Assembly (NCBI GenBank): GCA_029265125.1
Contig: JAJUJX010000001.1
Coordinates: 450,654 to 514,653, forward strand
Source of the DNA: Tolumonas sp008015085
GTDB taxonomy: Bacteria; Pseudomonadota; Gammaproteobacteria; Enterobacterales; Aeromonadaceae
Direction: 5' to 3'
DNA length: 64,000 nt
This document shows positions 1 through 8,919 of the stretch, one piece after another. Position numbers and translations under genes: made by a program. Within the stretch, counting starts at the first letter, position 1. Every line of letters begins with the position of its first letter. The notes under the pieces were generated by a model. It saw only the letters and a list, made by a program, of their open reading frames with translations. It did not search any database and was not told the origin of the DNA.

Positions 1-285
1 GGCATCATTCCGCAATATTATGTCTGGACCGAACGTCGTCCGGCTTCTTCCTATCTGTTTTTTGATAACGTAACACCACCGTATGATGTGCGAGCCCGCA
101 TGATGGATGATCTGAAGCGTAACAAGCCGAAATTCATCATCGTGAAACTGACCCGGATGGAAAAGGTCATGAGTGGTAAGGACAAAGACAGTACGCCGTC
201 ATTTATGGCGTATTACAACTATATCAATGAAGCGTATCAGCCGGTTTCTGCTGATTTGCCAAGATTGTATCAGTTAAAGCAATAG
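1..285 (+). CDS. C-terminal fragment of an unidentified protein (possibly a membrane glycosyltransferase)
   Basis: An open frame enters from the left edge and stops at TAG 283-285, so only the last 94 residues are visible. The fragment has no membrane segment. It is rich in aromatic and basic residues, with a run PQYYVWTERRPAS followed by SYLFFDNV and a hydrophobic strand KFIIVKL. This resembles the soluble C-terminal domain of GT39/ArnT-like membrane glycosyltransferases, but that is only an impression and I cannot name the family. A strong hairpin at 336-358 follows, so this is the end of its transcription unit. Confidence 0.55.
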   Translation, partial: GIIPQYYVWTERRPASSYLFFDNVTPPYDVRARMMDDLKRNKPKFIIVKLTRMEKVMSGKDKDSTPSFMAYYNYINEAYQPVSADLPRLYQLKQ

Positions 286-335
286 CGCTGAAATAGCCTG
301 CCATTCGTGATGGCTGGCTATTATGAGTAATAGCA

Positions 336-358
336 AAACGGCCCGTTAAGGGCCGTTT
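336..358. terminator. Bidirectional terminator between the left-edge gene and the ATP-grasp cluster
   Basis: Nine-base perfect stem AAACGGCCC / GGGCCGTTT around a GTTAA loop. It carries A/T runs on both sides, so it can serve both the plus-strand fragment and the convergent minus-strand cluster. Confidence 0.75.
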
Positions 359-386
359 GATTATCTGGATATCAAAAATATATATG

Positions 387-1361
387 TTAAGGCTGTAATA
401 CGCCAAAGTTGTCCATCGCAAATTTAACGCGATCAGCAACAGACATTTTCTTGGCATCAGTTTCTAACATCTTCTCGATCTTACGCAAGCGGGGCAGTAG
501 GCCTGCGCCATTCGCGATCTGAATTGACAGACCCGGACGAGCGTTCAGCTCCAGCAATAGTGGGCCACGTTTTTTATCCAGCACGATATCAGTACCGATA
601 TAGCCAAGACCGGACATTTCGTAGCAGGCTGCAGAGAGGTTCAGCAGTTTTTCCCAGTGCGGCACCTGCAGCTCATACAGGTCACGACCGGTATCCGGGT
701 GGTAACGCATCGGACTATTGTACTGAACGGCACGTAATGCCTTGCCGGTGCGCAGGCAAATGCCGACACCGACAGCACCTTGGTGCAGATTCGCCTTCCC
801 ATCTGACGAAGCAGTGGAAAGACGCATCATGGCCATCACCGGGAAACCTTTGAAGATGATAACGCGGGTGTCCGGCACCCCTTCATAGGAATAACCATCA
901 AACACATCATCAAACTGGATCAGATCTTCTACCAGTACGAAATCTGGTTTGCCACCCAGCGAGAACAATCCCGCCAGAATGTTGGTGATATGGCGCTCCA
1001 GATCAGTAGCAGTACAGGAACTGCCATTTGGCTTGTAATACAAGCCATCTTCATGGCGCATGATCACCAGAATGCCTTTACCGCCAGAACCGCGGGCAGG
1101 TTTGATACAAAAACCCGGCCAGTCCTTAACCATATCTGCAATTTTCGTGACTTCATGTTGATGCTGTACCGTACCGATCAGTTTCGGTACGGTGACACCA
1201 GCGTCCACTGCGATACGCTTGGTTTTGAGCTTGTTATCAACCAACGGGTATAACGAGCGCGGGTTATAGCGCCCGATATAACTAACGTTACGCTGATTCA
1301 TGCCCATGATACCGAGCTTAGCCAGCTTGAATGGTGAGGTGTACTTTTCGAAAAACCCCAT
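387..1361 (-). CDS. RimK-like ATP-grasp ligase (alpha-L-glutamate ligase-like protein)
   Basis: 324 residues. The ATP-grasp fold is indicated by the lysine and glycine-rich loop KPARGSGGKG at about 87-96 and by the metal/ATP motif LLLELNARPG near the C terminus (about 270). The family joins an amino acid or peptide to a carboxylate with ATP; RimK itself adds glutamate to a ribosomal protein, but this subfamily's acceptor is not known to me. It is the last gene of a minus-strand cluster, 5 bases after the 7TM transglutaminase-like gene, with the retropepsin-like gene upstream. That trio recurs in other gammaproteobacteria, which implies a shared envelope-related pathway. No signal peptide, so cytoplasmic. 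Confidence 0.85.
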   Translation of the reverse strand: MGFFEKYTSPFKLAKLGIMGMNQRNVSYIGRYNPRSLYPLVDNKLKTKRIAVDAGVTVPKLIGTVQHQHEVTKIADMVKDWPGFCIKPARGSGGKGILVIMRHEDGLYYKPNGSSCTATDLERHITNILAGLFSLGGKPDFVLVEDLIQFDDVFDGYSYEGVPDTRVIIFKGFPVMAMMRLSTASSDGKANLHQGAVGVGICLRTGKALRAVQYNSPMRYHPDTGRDLYELQVPHWEKLLNLSAACYEMSGLGYIGTDIVLDKKRGPLLLELNARPGLSIQIANGAGLLPRLRKIEKMLETDAKKMSVADRVKFAMDNFGVLQP

Positions 1362-1366
1362 AGTAA

Positions 1367-2881
1367 TTACTTCTTATTATGCAGTTCGTCGGCTAACGGT
1401 TTGAAGCGTTTCAGCTCGGATAAACGATAGCCGGTATAGTTACCCATCACCAGTACAGTTGCCATCACGATCAACTGCAGACCCAGGAAGTTAAATGTCA
1501 GATGCTGAATGATGCCACTGCTCATCGCCAGATAGGCGATAATAGCAACCAGCAGTGACCCGCCGCCTTGTTTAAAGACCTCTTTCGGACCTTCTTCTTC
1601 CCACAAAATCGACATACGTTCGATCGTCCAGGAAAGAATGATCATCGGGAAGAAAGTGATTTTCATGCCTTGGGTGATGCCCAGTTTATAGGTCAGTACT
1701 GACAGGCCACCAATAATACAGATAACGGTAATAATGATGGCCGATATACGGGCGACCAGTAGCAGGTTTAGTTTGGAAAGCCAGGAGCGGATCACCAGGC
1801 CAACGCCGACAATACTGAGGAAGCCAACTAACCCGGTGAACAATTGTGTTTGCAGGAATGCAACCGCAATCAGCACCGGCATAAACGTACCGGAGGTTTT
1901 CAGACCGCAGATAACCCGCAGGAATACAACCGCCATAACCCCGATTGGGATCAGCAGAATGCCTTTGAACAGCGATTGCTCTTCTACCGGCAGCATATCC
2001 ACCGAGAAGTTGAGCATATCAGTATGTTCAAATTTGGCCTGCAGTGCTTTATTCACCGGAACTAGTTTTTTGATAATGGAGAATGTTACCTGAGAATGGT
2101 TTGCTCCGGTGACGTCCAGCAATGGCGTACCATTATATTCCCATAGCAACAGATTTTCCGGGCGACCTTGCTCACCAGTTGCCGGATCAAATAAGTCATA
2201 TTTGTCACCGTTAAATACCTGCACATAATCAACCAGTCGCTGGCGACGACGGCCATCCTCCAGATTCAGTGCACGTACTACCCGGGCCGGAATATCTGCC
2301 TGATTCAGAATTTCCACCAATAAATAGGCTGGTTTTTTATGCTGCATCAGCAGCGCAGCATTCTGTTCCTGATTCTTGAATTCTTTAATGATTTCGCGGG
2401 TCAGGGTAAATGCATCAGCTGAGTGCTGTTTTGCAGCGTTCAGGATTTGATTAATTGCAGATGCAATCGGCTCTTTTTCTAAAGATTTATCAATGCTGGG
2501 TACGGTTACCGGTAATGCTTTTGCATACGGATCGCTCAGCATATCAGTGCGGTAATACAGCTCCTGATGCCCGTTGGCGCTACTGATAGACCATTCAGCA
2601 CGGGTAATCCCATCTTTGTTAACAAAGGAAAGGCCGTAACCAGGGCTGGCAGCGTTTTCATCAACGTGAGTAAAGCCTTCCTGGGTATCAGGTAAAGCCA
2701 GAGAAGCCATGACTGGTCCACCAGTAGCATCAAATTCAACCTTTGCTTCTGCAGACCAAACATTGCGGTATTCCCCTGGTAGCAGGGGAACATCGAACGC
2801 GACATGACGATAAACGACCAGCGCGATGCCCAGTATATAGAGCATCGCCACAACGATATAAAACGGGCGGCGTGATACCAT
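1367..2881 (-). CDS. Inactive-transglutaminase family protein with seven-helix membrane domain
   Basis: 504 residues. One N-terminal membrane helix (about 7-25) is followed by an extracytoplasmic region of about 280 residues with the fold signature of inactive transglutaminase-like domains. A cluster of about seven hydrophobic helices follows (about 305-495), ending in a basic tail. This matches the Transglut_i_TM/7TM_transglut pair that I know occurs next to RimK-like ligases. I see no Cys-His-Asp triad, consistent with an inactive domain. It lies between the ligase (5 bases downstream) and the retropepsin-like gene (5 bases upstream), so the three are almost certainly co-transcribed. Likely role: inner-membrane partner presenting or moving a peptide substrate; inference only. 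Confidence 0.85.
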   Translation of the reverse strand: MVSRRPFYIVVAMLYILGIALVVYRHVAFDVPLLPGEYRNVWSAEAKVEFDATGGPVMASLALPDTQEGFTHVDENAASPGYGLSFVNKDGITRAEWSISSANGHQELYYRTDMLSDPYAKALPVTVPSIDKSLEKEPIASAINQILNAAKQHSADAFTLTREIIKEFKNQEQNAALLMQHKKPAYLLVEILNQADIPARVVRALNLEDGRRRQRLVDYVQVFNGDKYDLFDPATGEQGRPENLLLWEYNGTPLLDVTGANHSQVTFSIIKKLVPVNKALQAKFEHTDMLNFSVDMLPVEEQSLFKGILLIPIGVMAVVFLRVICGLKTSGTFMPVLIAVAFLQTQLFTGLVGFLSIVGVGLVIRSWLSKLNLLLVARISAIIITVICIIGGLSVLTYKLGITQGMKITFFPMIILSWTIERMSILWEEEGPKEVFKQGGGSLLVAIIAYLAMSSGIIQHLTFNFLGLQLIVMATVLVMGNYTGYRLSELKRFKPLADELHNKK

Positions 2882-2886
2882 GATAA

Positions 2887-3894
2887 TTACTGCTTATCCT
2901 TGTTGTTATCTGTAGCGTCAGCGGCAGAGGTTGATTTCTCTGTCTTCACATCGGCAGGAATAGCTGTTTTGACTGGTTTTTTAACCGGCTTTTCTATATC
3001 AGCTGTTGGCTGAACAGCAGGTTTAGTATCGTCTTTAACAGGTACTTTTTTCACAACTATCAGTTTATCACCTTCTCTGACAGTCTCAGTTGCTTCTGTA
3101 TTTTTGCTGCCTTTAGCTGATTTTTTCTGTTCTGATGATTGAACAGCACCTTCTACTTGTGGCTTTCCTTGTACGTTTTCACGGGCAACGTCTACTACCG
3201 CGACATCTTTAATGAATTCACGCCCCATCAGAACCGGGAAGTCCATGTTAGAACGGTCAGTTAAACTGAAATCGGCTTTTTCTGTGACTGAACCAATGCG
3301 AATCGTCATACGTACAATCGGGCGATCTTCCAGACCATTAGCCTGACGAATGCGGATGTATTTAACAAAAGGTGCTTCGACATTAACAGATTTTCCACCA
3401 TCAACCGGCATGGTGAATTTCACCCAGCGACGGCCTTCGCGCTCAAATACGGTGACATCTTGTGCGCTGATAGAAGAAGTGGTTGCGCCAGTGTCTACAC
3501 GGCTCATGAAGTTGCCGTTGGCTTCTTCAACATAAATCCATTCTGTTTCACCCAGGATCATTTTCCCGTCAGGAGTGGTTTTACCCGGCTCAGCAGGAAT
3601 ACATAAATCAGAGGTGTCTTTTTTAGATGATTTTTTGAAAACCGGTGGTTTTGATTTATCAGCAGCAGGAGGTATTTGTTTGCTTAATTGTTGTTGCAGT
3701 GCTTTCAATTCGTTGAGTTGTTTTGCCGTGTGGCCTTGCTGATCCAGCAACATACTCAGACGAGTATTGAGTTGACTGGTGGCCTGTTGAACTGCTGCAG
3801 CACAGCTGGCATCAGAACCTTCATTGGCTAACACAAATCCGGAGAACAGACTCATGCTGAGCAGGGTTAAACCCGGTAATGCTTTTGTAATCAT
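2887..3894 (-). CDS. Periplasmic retropepsin-like protein (putative ATP-dependent zinc protease family, RimB-like)
   Basis: 335 residues with a clear signal peptide (about 1-23, cleavage near VLA-NE). A coiled-coil-like segment spans about 33-75. The core domain begins near 110 and carries a retropepsin-type Asp-Thr-Gly-Ala at 134-137, and a later strand FPVLMGREFIKD fits an aspartic-protease fold. The last 95 residues are a low-complexity Lys/Val/Thr/Pro tail, unusual for the family and possibly a cell-wall or protein-binding extension. It is first in the minus-strand trio with the 7TM protein and the ATP-grasp ligase. Families of this type are annotated as ATP-dependent zinc proteases, but the visible motif argues for an aspartyl peptidase. 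Confidence 0.8.
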   Translation of the reverse strand: MITKALPGLTLLSMSLFSGFVLANEGSDASCAAAVQQATSQLNTRLSMLLDQQGHTAKQLNELKALQQQLSKQIPPAADKSKPPVFKKSSKKDTSDLCIPAEPGKTTPDGKMILGETEWIYVEEANGNFMSRVDTGATTSSISAQDVTVFEREGRRWVKFTMPVDGGKSVNVEAPFVKYIRIRQANGLEDRPIVRMTIRIGSVTEKADFSLTDRSNMDFPVLMGREFIKDVAVVDVARENVQGKPQVEGAVQSSEQKKSAKGSKNTEATETVREGDKLIVVKKVPVKDDTKPAVQPTADIEKPVKKPVKTAIPADVKTEKSTSAADATDNNKDKQ

Positions 3895-3958
3895 GGTATA
3901 GGTTCGATCTGGTTAACAAAAAATTGCTGTAAGTTTATATCAGATAACGATCAGGGGA

Positions 3959-4939
3959 CTAGTCTTCTGAGCCCCTTGTCGCAATAAAAACAGCCCGTTT
4001 GGGTGCAGGATAGCCTTCTATCGTGCGCGATGGATCGTCTGGCATCAGGTATTGCGCAAGAGAATCATTTCGCATCCACTCGGTTTTACGTTGCTCATCG
4101 GTGGTCGTAACGGCCTCATCGACCATACGTACATCAAGGAAACCACACTTTTTCAGCCATTTAATCATGGCTGCCGGAGAAGGCAGGAACCAGACGTTAT
4201 TCATCTGGGCATAGCGATCATCCGGAACCAGTACGGTATTTTCATCACCATCCACTACCAGGGTTTCCAGTACCAGTTCGCCGCCGTCACGCAGTTGATC
4301 TTTCAGTTGATACAAATGGTCAATCGGGGAACGGCGGTGATAAAGCACGCCCATCGAAAATACGGTATCAAAGGCGCGCAGCGGCGGCAGCTCCTGAATG
4401 CCAAGTGGCAGAAAGTGTACATGCTCGTCGTTTCCACCTAGCTGTTTAACGGCCGTGAATTGGCATAAAAACAGCGCAGATGGATCGATACCCACGGCCA
4501 GATCAGCGCCTTCGCCCCGCATCCGCCACAGGTGATAGCCACTGCCACAACCGACATCCAGTACATAGCGATTTTTCAGCGAGCTGATATGAGGCAGTAC
4601 GCGATCCCACTTCCAGTCAGAACGCCATTCGGTGTCGATATGAATACCAAATAGATCGAACGGTCCTTTACGCCATGGGTGGAAACTTTGCAGCAGATTT
4701 TCCAGTTTCTTGGTGTTGCCTTCACTGATTTCACCGGGAAGGCCAATTTCGACGCGATCCTGCAGATTGACGTTCTGACTGTGGTAACTTTCCAGCTTTT
4801 TCAGTACACGCTGCCATTTAGGCAGGTTGCCGTGGCGTTCACTGGTTTCCCAGGCATTCAGTTGTGCTGGCAGCGTGTGCAGCCAGTGACTGAGACGGCT
4901 TTTGGCAATGACCTGATAAAAAGAGGCAAAATCGATCAT
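3959..4939 (-). CDS. cmoB: tRNA U34 carboxymethyltransferase CmoB
   Basis: 326 residues, close to the usual 323. CmoB moves the carboxymethyl group of carboxy-S-adenosylmethionine onto 5-hydroxyuridine at tRNA position 34, giving the cmo5U wobble base. The SAM-type nucleotide site is visible as VLDVGCGSGYHLWRM near the middle, and the C-terminal KRAVFIATRG is typical. The start overlaps the cmoA stop by four bases (ATGA), so the pair is translationally coupled. Cytoplasmic; the identity is secure. Confidence 0.96.
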   Translation of the reverse strand: MIDFASFYQVIAKSRLSHWLHTLPAQLNAWETSERHGNLPKWQRVLKKLESYHSQNVNLQDRVEIGLPGEISEGNTKKLENLLQSFHPWRKGPFDLFGIHIDTEWRSDWKWDRVLPHISSLKNRYVLDVGCGSGYHLWRMRGEGADLAVGIDPSALFLCQFTAVKQLGGNDEHVHFLPLGIQELPPLRAFDTVFSMGVLYHRRSPIDHLYQLKDQLRDGGELVLETLVVDGDENTVLVPDDRYAQMNNVWFLPSPAAMIKWLKKCGFLDVRMVDEAVTTTDEQRKTEWMRNDSLAQYLMPDDPSRTIEGYPAPKRAVFIATRGSED

Positions 4940-5676
4940 GCGGAAACACCTTTATCTTTAATGGCGACAATGGAGCCAAAGTTGAAACACTGGAACCAGA
5001 GATCCACATGCTCAAAACCGACCTGTTGCAGGCGTTGCTTATGAATTTCCACGCTGTCTGCCCGTAAGACATTTTCCAACATGGTGCGTTTCTGACTGAT
5101 TTCCAGTTCGCTGTAACCATTAGCACGTTTGAAATCGAGATGCAGTTCGACCAGCAGGTCACTGACATCGGCATCATCAAAACGGAACTTTTCGCTCAGG
5201 ATCAAAATGCCGCCTGGGCGTAACCCAGCATAAATTTGCTGTAATAACGCCAGTCGCTCTGCTGGTTCGATAAATTGCAGGGTGAAGTTCAATACCACGA
5301 CAGAGGCATTTTCGATAGCCACGTTCTGGATATCATCCTGCCGGATTTCCACCGGTACACTACTCTTATAAGCGGCCAGATGCTGGCGGCAACGTTCAAC
5401 CATCGGCGCGGAGTTGTCGACCCCGATGATCTGGCAGTCAGCATGCGGCACATTGCGGCGCATCATTTGGGTGGCTGCACCCAGTGAACAGCCCAGATCA
5501 TATAAATTGGAACCTGGCTGGGCAAAACGAGCCGTCATCATGCCGATAGCAGACAGAATATTAGAGTAGCCGGGTACGGAGCGTTGGATCATATCCGGAA
5601 ATACTTCGACAACTTTTTCGTCAAAGCAAAAGTCGCCCAACTGAGCGATCGGGGCGGCATACAGCTGATCTTTCAT
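4936..5676 (-). CDS. cmoA: Carboxy-S-adenosyl-L-methionine synthase CmoA
   Basis: 246 residues, normal length. CmoA makes carboxy-SAM from SAM and prephenate for CmoB. The methyltransferase fold motif LYDLGCSLGAATQMM (about 57-71) and the N-terminal stretch FCFDEKVVEVFPDMIQRSVPGY are characteristic. First gene of the cmoAB operon, divergent from ubiF across about 140 bases. Confidence 0.96.
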   Translation of the reverse strand: MKDQLYAAPIAQLGDFCFDEKVVEVFPDMIQRSVPGYSNILSAIGMMTARFAQPGSNLYDLGCSLGAATQMMRRNVPHADCQIIGVDNSAPMVERCRQHLAAYKSSVPVEIRQDDIQNVAIENASVVVLNFTLQFIEPAERLALLQQIYAGLRPGGILILSEKFRFDDADVSDLLVELHLDFKRANGYSELEISQKRTMLENVLRADSVEIHKQRLQQVGFEHVDLWFQCFNFGSIVAIKDKGVSA

Positions 5677-5816
5677 GGTGAAACAACCGGAGTAAAACAG
5701 AATGCGAAATTGCGCGCATGTTAGCAGATATCCGGCGCAAGGTCAGTGTTATCCCATGACGTAATATATGGTTATCGCTAAGATAGGCTATCAGCTCATG
5801 AGTAACAGGAACGAAT

Positions 5817-6995
5817 GTGCAGCAGGATAAAACGCATTTTGATATCGCCGTTGTGGGTGGTGGCATGGTCGGGGCCGCCGCAGCCTGTCTGCTGGCGCAG
5901 CAAGGCTGGCAGATTGTGGTGATTGAACAGACCGAACCAGAGGCCTATTCCCCGGAACAAGCGATGGATCTGCGTGTCTCGGCGATAAGCCCTGCCTCGG
6001 TCAGATTGTTGCAGCAGGCTGGCGTTTGGGACGCTCTGCTGGCGATGCGAATCAGAGCTTATACTGAATTGGCAACCTGGGAAGTTCCGGGTCTGGAAAC
6101 TCATTTTCATGCGCAGGAAGCCGGTGTGCCTGAGCTGGGCTTTATTGTGGAAAACCGTCTGATCCAACTGGCGTTGTGGCAAAGGTTGCAGACCTTGCCT
6201 AATGTGACACTGCTTTGTCCGGCTCAGGTCAGCGCATTGGTACAGCAGAGCGAAGATGCTACAGTCACACTGAATAATGGGCAGACCATCACAGCTGCAT
6301 GGTTGCTGGCGGCCGACGGCGCTAATTCCCGCTTACGCTCAATGGCTGGCATTGGCATTAACCGTTGGGATTACCGGCAGGATTGCATGTTAATCAATGT
6401 TGATCTTGAAGACGATGCACCGCCAATCACCTGGCAGCAATTTTACCCGAATGGCCCGCGCGCATTTTTACCTCTGGCAGGCCATAAAGCCTCACTGGTG
6501 TGGTATGACACACCTGAAAAAATTGCACAGTTAGTAGCGTTATCGCCAACACAGCTGGAGCGGGAAGTGAAACGTCATTTTCCTGAACAATTGCCGGCTT
6601 GTACGGTGACACAAAGCGGTGCTTTTCCACTTATCCGTCGTCATGCGCAGCATTATTATCAGGGGCGGGTGATCCTGCTCGGTGATGCGGCACACACCAT
6701 TCATCCACTGGCCGGGCAGGGTGTGAATCTGGGCTTTAAGGATGTGGCGTGTTTGGTGGATCTCTGGCAAAACGCCCGGCAAAAGCAGCTACCGTTCGGT
6801 ACTGAACAGCTGAAACAGTATGAGCGGCGGCGTCTGTGCGATAACAGCATGATGCAATCAGCGATGGATCTGTTTTATGCCGGGTTCAGTGCGCCACATG
6901 CGCCATTGAAAATATTGCGGAATGTGGCGCTGCTGGTCGCTGATAACGCAGGCTTAGTGAAGCGGAAAGCGCTGCGTTATGCATTAGGACTGTAA
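5817..6995 (+). CDS. ubiF: UbiF-type FAD monooxygenase of ubiquinone synthesis
   Basis: 392 residues of the UbiH/UbiF/VisC family. The Rossmann FAD site VVGGGMVGAAAACLLAQQG lies at about 12-30, the DG motif LLAADGANSRLR near 165, and the second FAD site GRVILLGDAAHTIHPLAGQGVNLG near 285. The text follows E. coli UbiF closely, including the ending ALRYALGL, which favours UbiF (C6 hydroxylation of the quinone ring) over UbiH. The start is a GTG with AGGA eight bases upstream; the overlapping ATG is out of frame. The stop overlaps the 3' end of convergent yeiE by 12 bases. Confidence 0.92.
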   Translation: MQQDKTHFDIAVVGGGMVGAAAACLLAQQGWQIVVIEQTEPEAYSPEQAMDLRVSAISPASVRLLQQAGVWDALLAMRIRAYTELATWEVPGLETHFHAQEAGVPELGFIVENRLIQLALWQRLQTLPNVTLLCPAQVSALVQQSEDATVTLNNGQTITAAWLLAADGANSRLRSMAGIGINRWDYRQDCMLINVDLEDDAPPITWQQFYPNGPRAFLPLAGHKASLVWYDTPEKIAQLVALSPTQLEREVKRHFPEQLPACTVTQSGAFPLIRRHAQHYYQGRVILLGDAAHTIHPLAGQGVNLGFKDVACLVDLWQNARQKQLPFGTEQLKQYERRRLCDNSMMQSAMDLFYAGFSAPHAPLKILRNVALLVADNAGLVKRKALRYALGL

Positions 6996-7874
6996 TTCGG
7001 CCGCTACTTTCTGTTCGACATCAAGAAATACCTGCAGGCTGCGCGACAGGTGTTTCTGCTTATGCCGGATCAGATAGAGCTGCCGCTTCATTTGCGGTAC
7101 ACCTTCCAACTGTAACGTGGCGATGCGTCCGGTTTCCAGCTGTTCGGCAATCACGACTTTAGAGAGGCAACTGACCGTCTGGCTATGAGAGACCGCATGC
7201 TTAATAGCTTCGGAATTGCCCAGCTCCATGACCAGATTGAAATGGTGCAGTTGTGGCAGCAACAATTGCTCGACCACTTCGCGGGTGCCTGAACCGCTTT
7301 CACGCAGGATCCACTGGCATTCCGCCAGTTGTTCTGCACTGATCGTCTTTCCGGCCAGCGGATGGCTAGCGGCGCAAAACAACAGCATTTCATCCTGCCG
7401 CCAGAGCTGGCTTTCCAGTTCAATCCGGTGGCAAGGACCTTCGATAAAGCCGATATCGACATCGAAATTCGCTACAGCCTCAGCGATATCGGCACTATTC
7501 GCGACGCGTAATTCCAGCTGGATACCCGGAAATTTTTCACGATAACGGGCAATCACAGCGGGCAGCAAATAATTGCCGATGGTGGTGCTGGCACCGATAC
7601 GCAACATACTGCGGCCACTGGAAAACAGATTTTCCAGCTCCTGTGCCTGTTCCAGCAACGCCTGTGCCTGAGGAAACAGCAGACGGGCATTTTCATTGAC
7701 GATCAGTCGTTTACCGGCCCGTTCGAAGAGTTGCACGCCCAGCTGATTTTCCAGATCGGCGAGCGCACTGCTGACGGCAGACTGCGATAAAGAAAGCTTT
7801 TCTGCGCCGCGGGTTGTTGACTGGGTATCAATGACCGCCAGAAACACTTCTAACTGACGTAATGTGATATTCAT
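6984..7874 (-). CDS. yeiE: LysR-family regulator, YeiE-like
   Basis: 296 residues. N-terminal winged helix-turn-helix (ITLRQLEVFLAVIDTQSTTRGAEKL, about 3-27) and a C-terminal periplasmic-binding-protein-like effector domain (about 90-295). The segments STTIGNYLLPAVIARY, DIGFIEGPCH and LGNSEAIKHAVSHS match YeiE of E. coli, a regulator I know to be linked to sulfite and stationary-phase or iron responses. The effector cannot be deduced here. Convergent with ubiF, overlapping it by 12 bases. The upstream region is very A/T-rich (7880-7930), a likely promoter and self-binding region. Confidence 0.88.
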   Translation of the reverse strand: MNITLRQLEVFLAVIDTQSTTRGAEKLSLSQSAVSSALADLENQLGVQLFERAGKRLIVNENARLLFPQAQALLEQAQELENLFSSGRSMLRIGASTTIGNYLLPAVIARYREKFPGIQLELRVANSADIAEAVANFDVDIGFIEGPCHRIELESQLWRQDEMLLFCAASHPLAGKTISAEQLAECQWILRESGSGTREVVEQLLLPQLHHFNLVMELGNSEAIKHAVSHSQTVSCLSKVVIAEQLETGRIATLQLEGVPQMKRQLYLIRHKQKHLSRSLQVFLDVEQKVAAELQS

Positions 7875-8029
7875 AGGTTTATCATTTTTTGAGATTAATT
7901 ATATAAATATAATCATTTTTACTAATAAAAGCAGCTATCGGTTTGTGAGAATTTCGCTGAAGCCTTCTTATTTCAGCAATGATTGACGTTCGCAGTTAAC
8001 CATTTCATTATCAGTAGTGTCAGGGTAAT

Positions 8030-8157
8030 TATACCCTTCCCACTTGAAGCTGCAGCGGCGTTGGCTTCGTTCATTCGCCCCAATCACATAGTTTATCTAT
8101 GCTCATGGGGCCTCATTCACTTGCCGCCTACCTGCAACTCCAAGTTGTTTGGCTATA
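8030..8157. repeat. ERIC (IRU) repeat, full-length 128 bases
   Basis: Imperfect palindrome starting TATACCCTTCCCACTTGAAG and ending CAAGTTGTTTGGCTATA. The central blocks GCGTTGGCTTCGTTCATTCG, the paired CACATAG/CTATG around the centre, and CATGGGGCCTCATTC correspond to the enterobacterial repetitive intergenic consensus, which is normally about 127 bases. It lies 22 bases upstream of gstA and so may be transcribed in its leader. ERICs are non-coding, non-autonomous elements of unknown function. Confidence 0.9.
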
Positions 8158-8179
8158 GCTTTCCAATTAAGGAGATACA

Positions 8180-8782
8180 ATGAAACTGTATTACGCTCCA
8201 GGTGCCTGCTCACTGGCTTCTCATATCGCTCTGCGTGAAGCTGGGCTGGATTTCCAGTTAGAGAAAGTGGATTTACGCAAGAAAGTGACAGCATCGGGCG
8301 ATGATTATCGTCAAATCAATCCATTAGGTTACATTCCGGCTTTGCAGCTTGATAACGGCGATGTTCTCACCGAGGGGCCGGCTATCATGCAGTTTATTGC
8401 TGATCAGGCTCCGGCATCCGGTTTGTTGCCAGCGCAGGGTGTCGCTCGTTATCACGCGATTGGTTGGCTGAATTTTATTGCCACTGAGTTACACAAAACC
8501 TGTTCCCCGTTGTTTTCTCCCGCCATTACCGAAGAACAGCGGGCGCCGATCATTGAGCGTCTGAGTGCCCGGCTGGATGCATTAGAACAACGCTTTTCTA
8601 CCGGCGGTTATCTGATGGGGTCTGACTTCTGTGTGGCTGATCTCTACCTGTTTGTGGTTACTGGCTGGTTTGGCCGGTTGAATATCTCTCTGAAAAAGTG
8701 GCCTCACATTGAACGTTTCCGTGAAGTGATAGCTACTCGTCCGGCGGTGCAGGCAGCACTGGAAGCAGAAGGTCTGCTCTGA
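8180..8782 (+). CDS. gstA: Glutathione S-transferase GstA
   Basis: 200 residues, one short of E. coli GstA. The thioredoxin-like N-terminal domain (1-80) has the beta-class signature LYYAPGACSLASHI with the active-site Cys10 and a later TEGPAIMQF glutathione-binding segment. The all-helical C-terminal domain contains FCVADLYLF. Conjugates glutathione to electrophiles in the cytoplasm. Good Shine-Dalgarno AAGGAG before the ATG. Monocistronic between an ERIC repeat and a terminator. Confidence 0.94.
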   Translation: MKLYYAPGACSLASHIALREAGLDFQLEKVDLRKKVTASGDDYRQINPLGYIPALQLDNGDVLTEGPAIMQFIADQAPASGLLPAQGVARYHAIGWLNFIATELHKTCSPLFSPAITEEQRAPIIERLSARLDALEQRFSTGGYLMGSDFCVADLYLFVVTGWFGRLNISLKKWPHIERFREVIATRPAVQAALEAEGLL

Positions 8783-8807
8783 GTTATTTCCTTACCTGAT
8801 AACATTG

Positions 8808-8834
8808 AAAGCCCGAACCCCCGGGCTTTATTTA
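8808..8834 (+). terminator. Rho-independent terminator of gstA
   Basis: Stem AAAGCCCG / CGGGCTTT with a short C-rich loop, followed by ATTTATT. Confidence 0.8.
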
Positions 8835-8919
8835 TTCCTCGTTAAATTGTCTCTTTCGCTTTTCATTCTTGTGATGGCTTTGGCACAATGCCGCCCATTC
8901 AGAATCACGGAGTATCACT

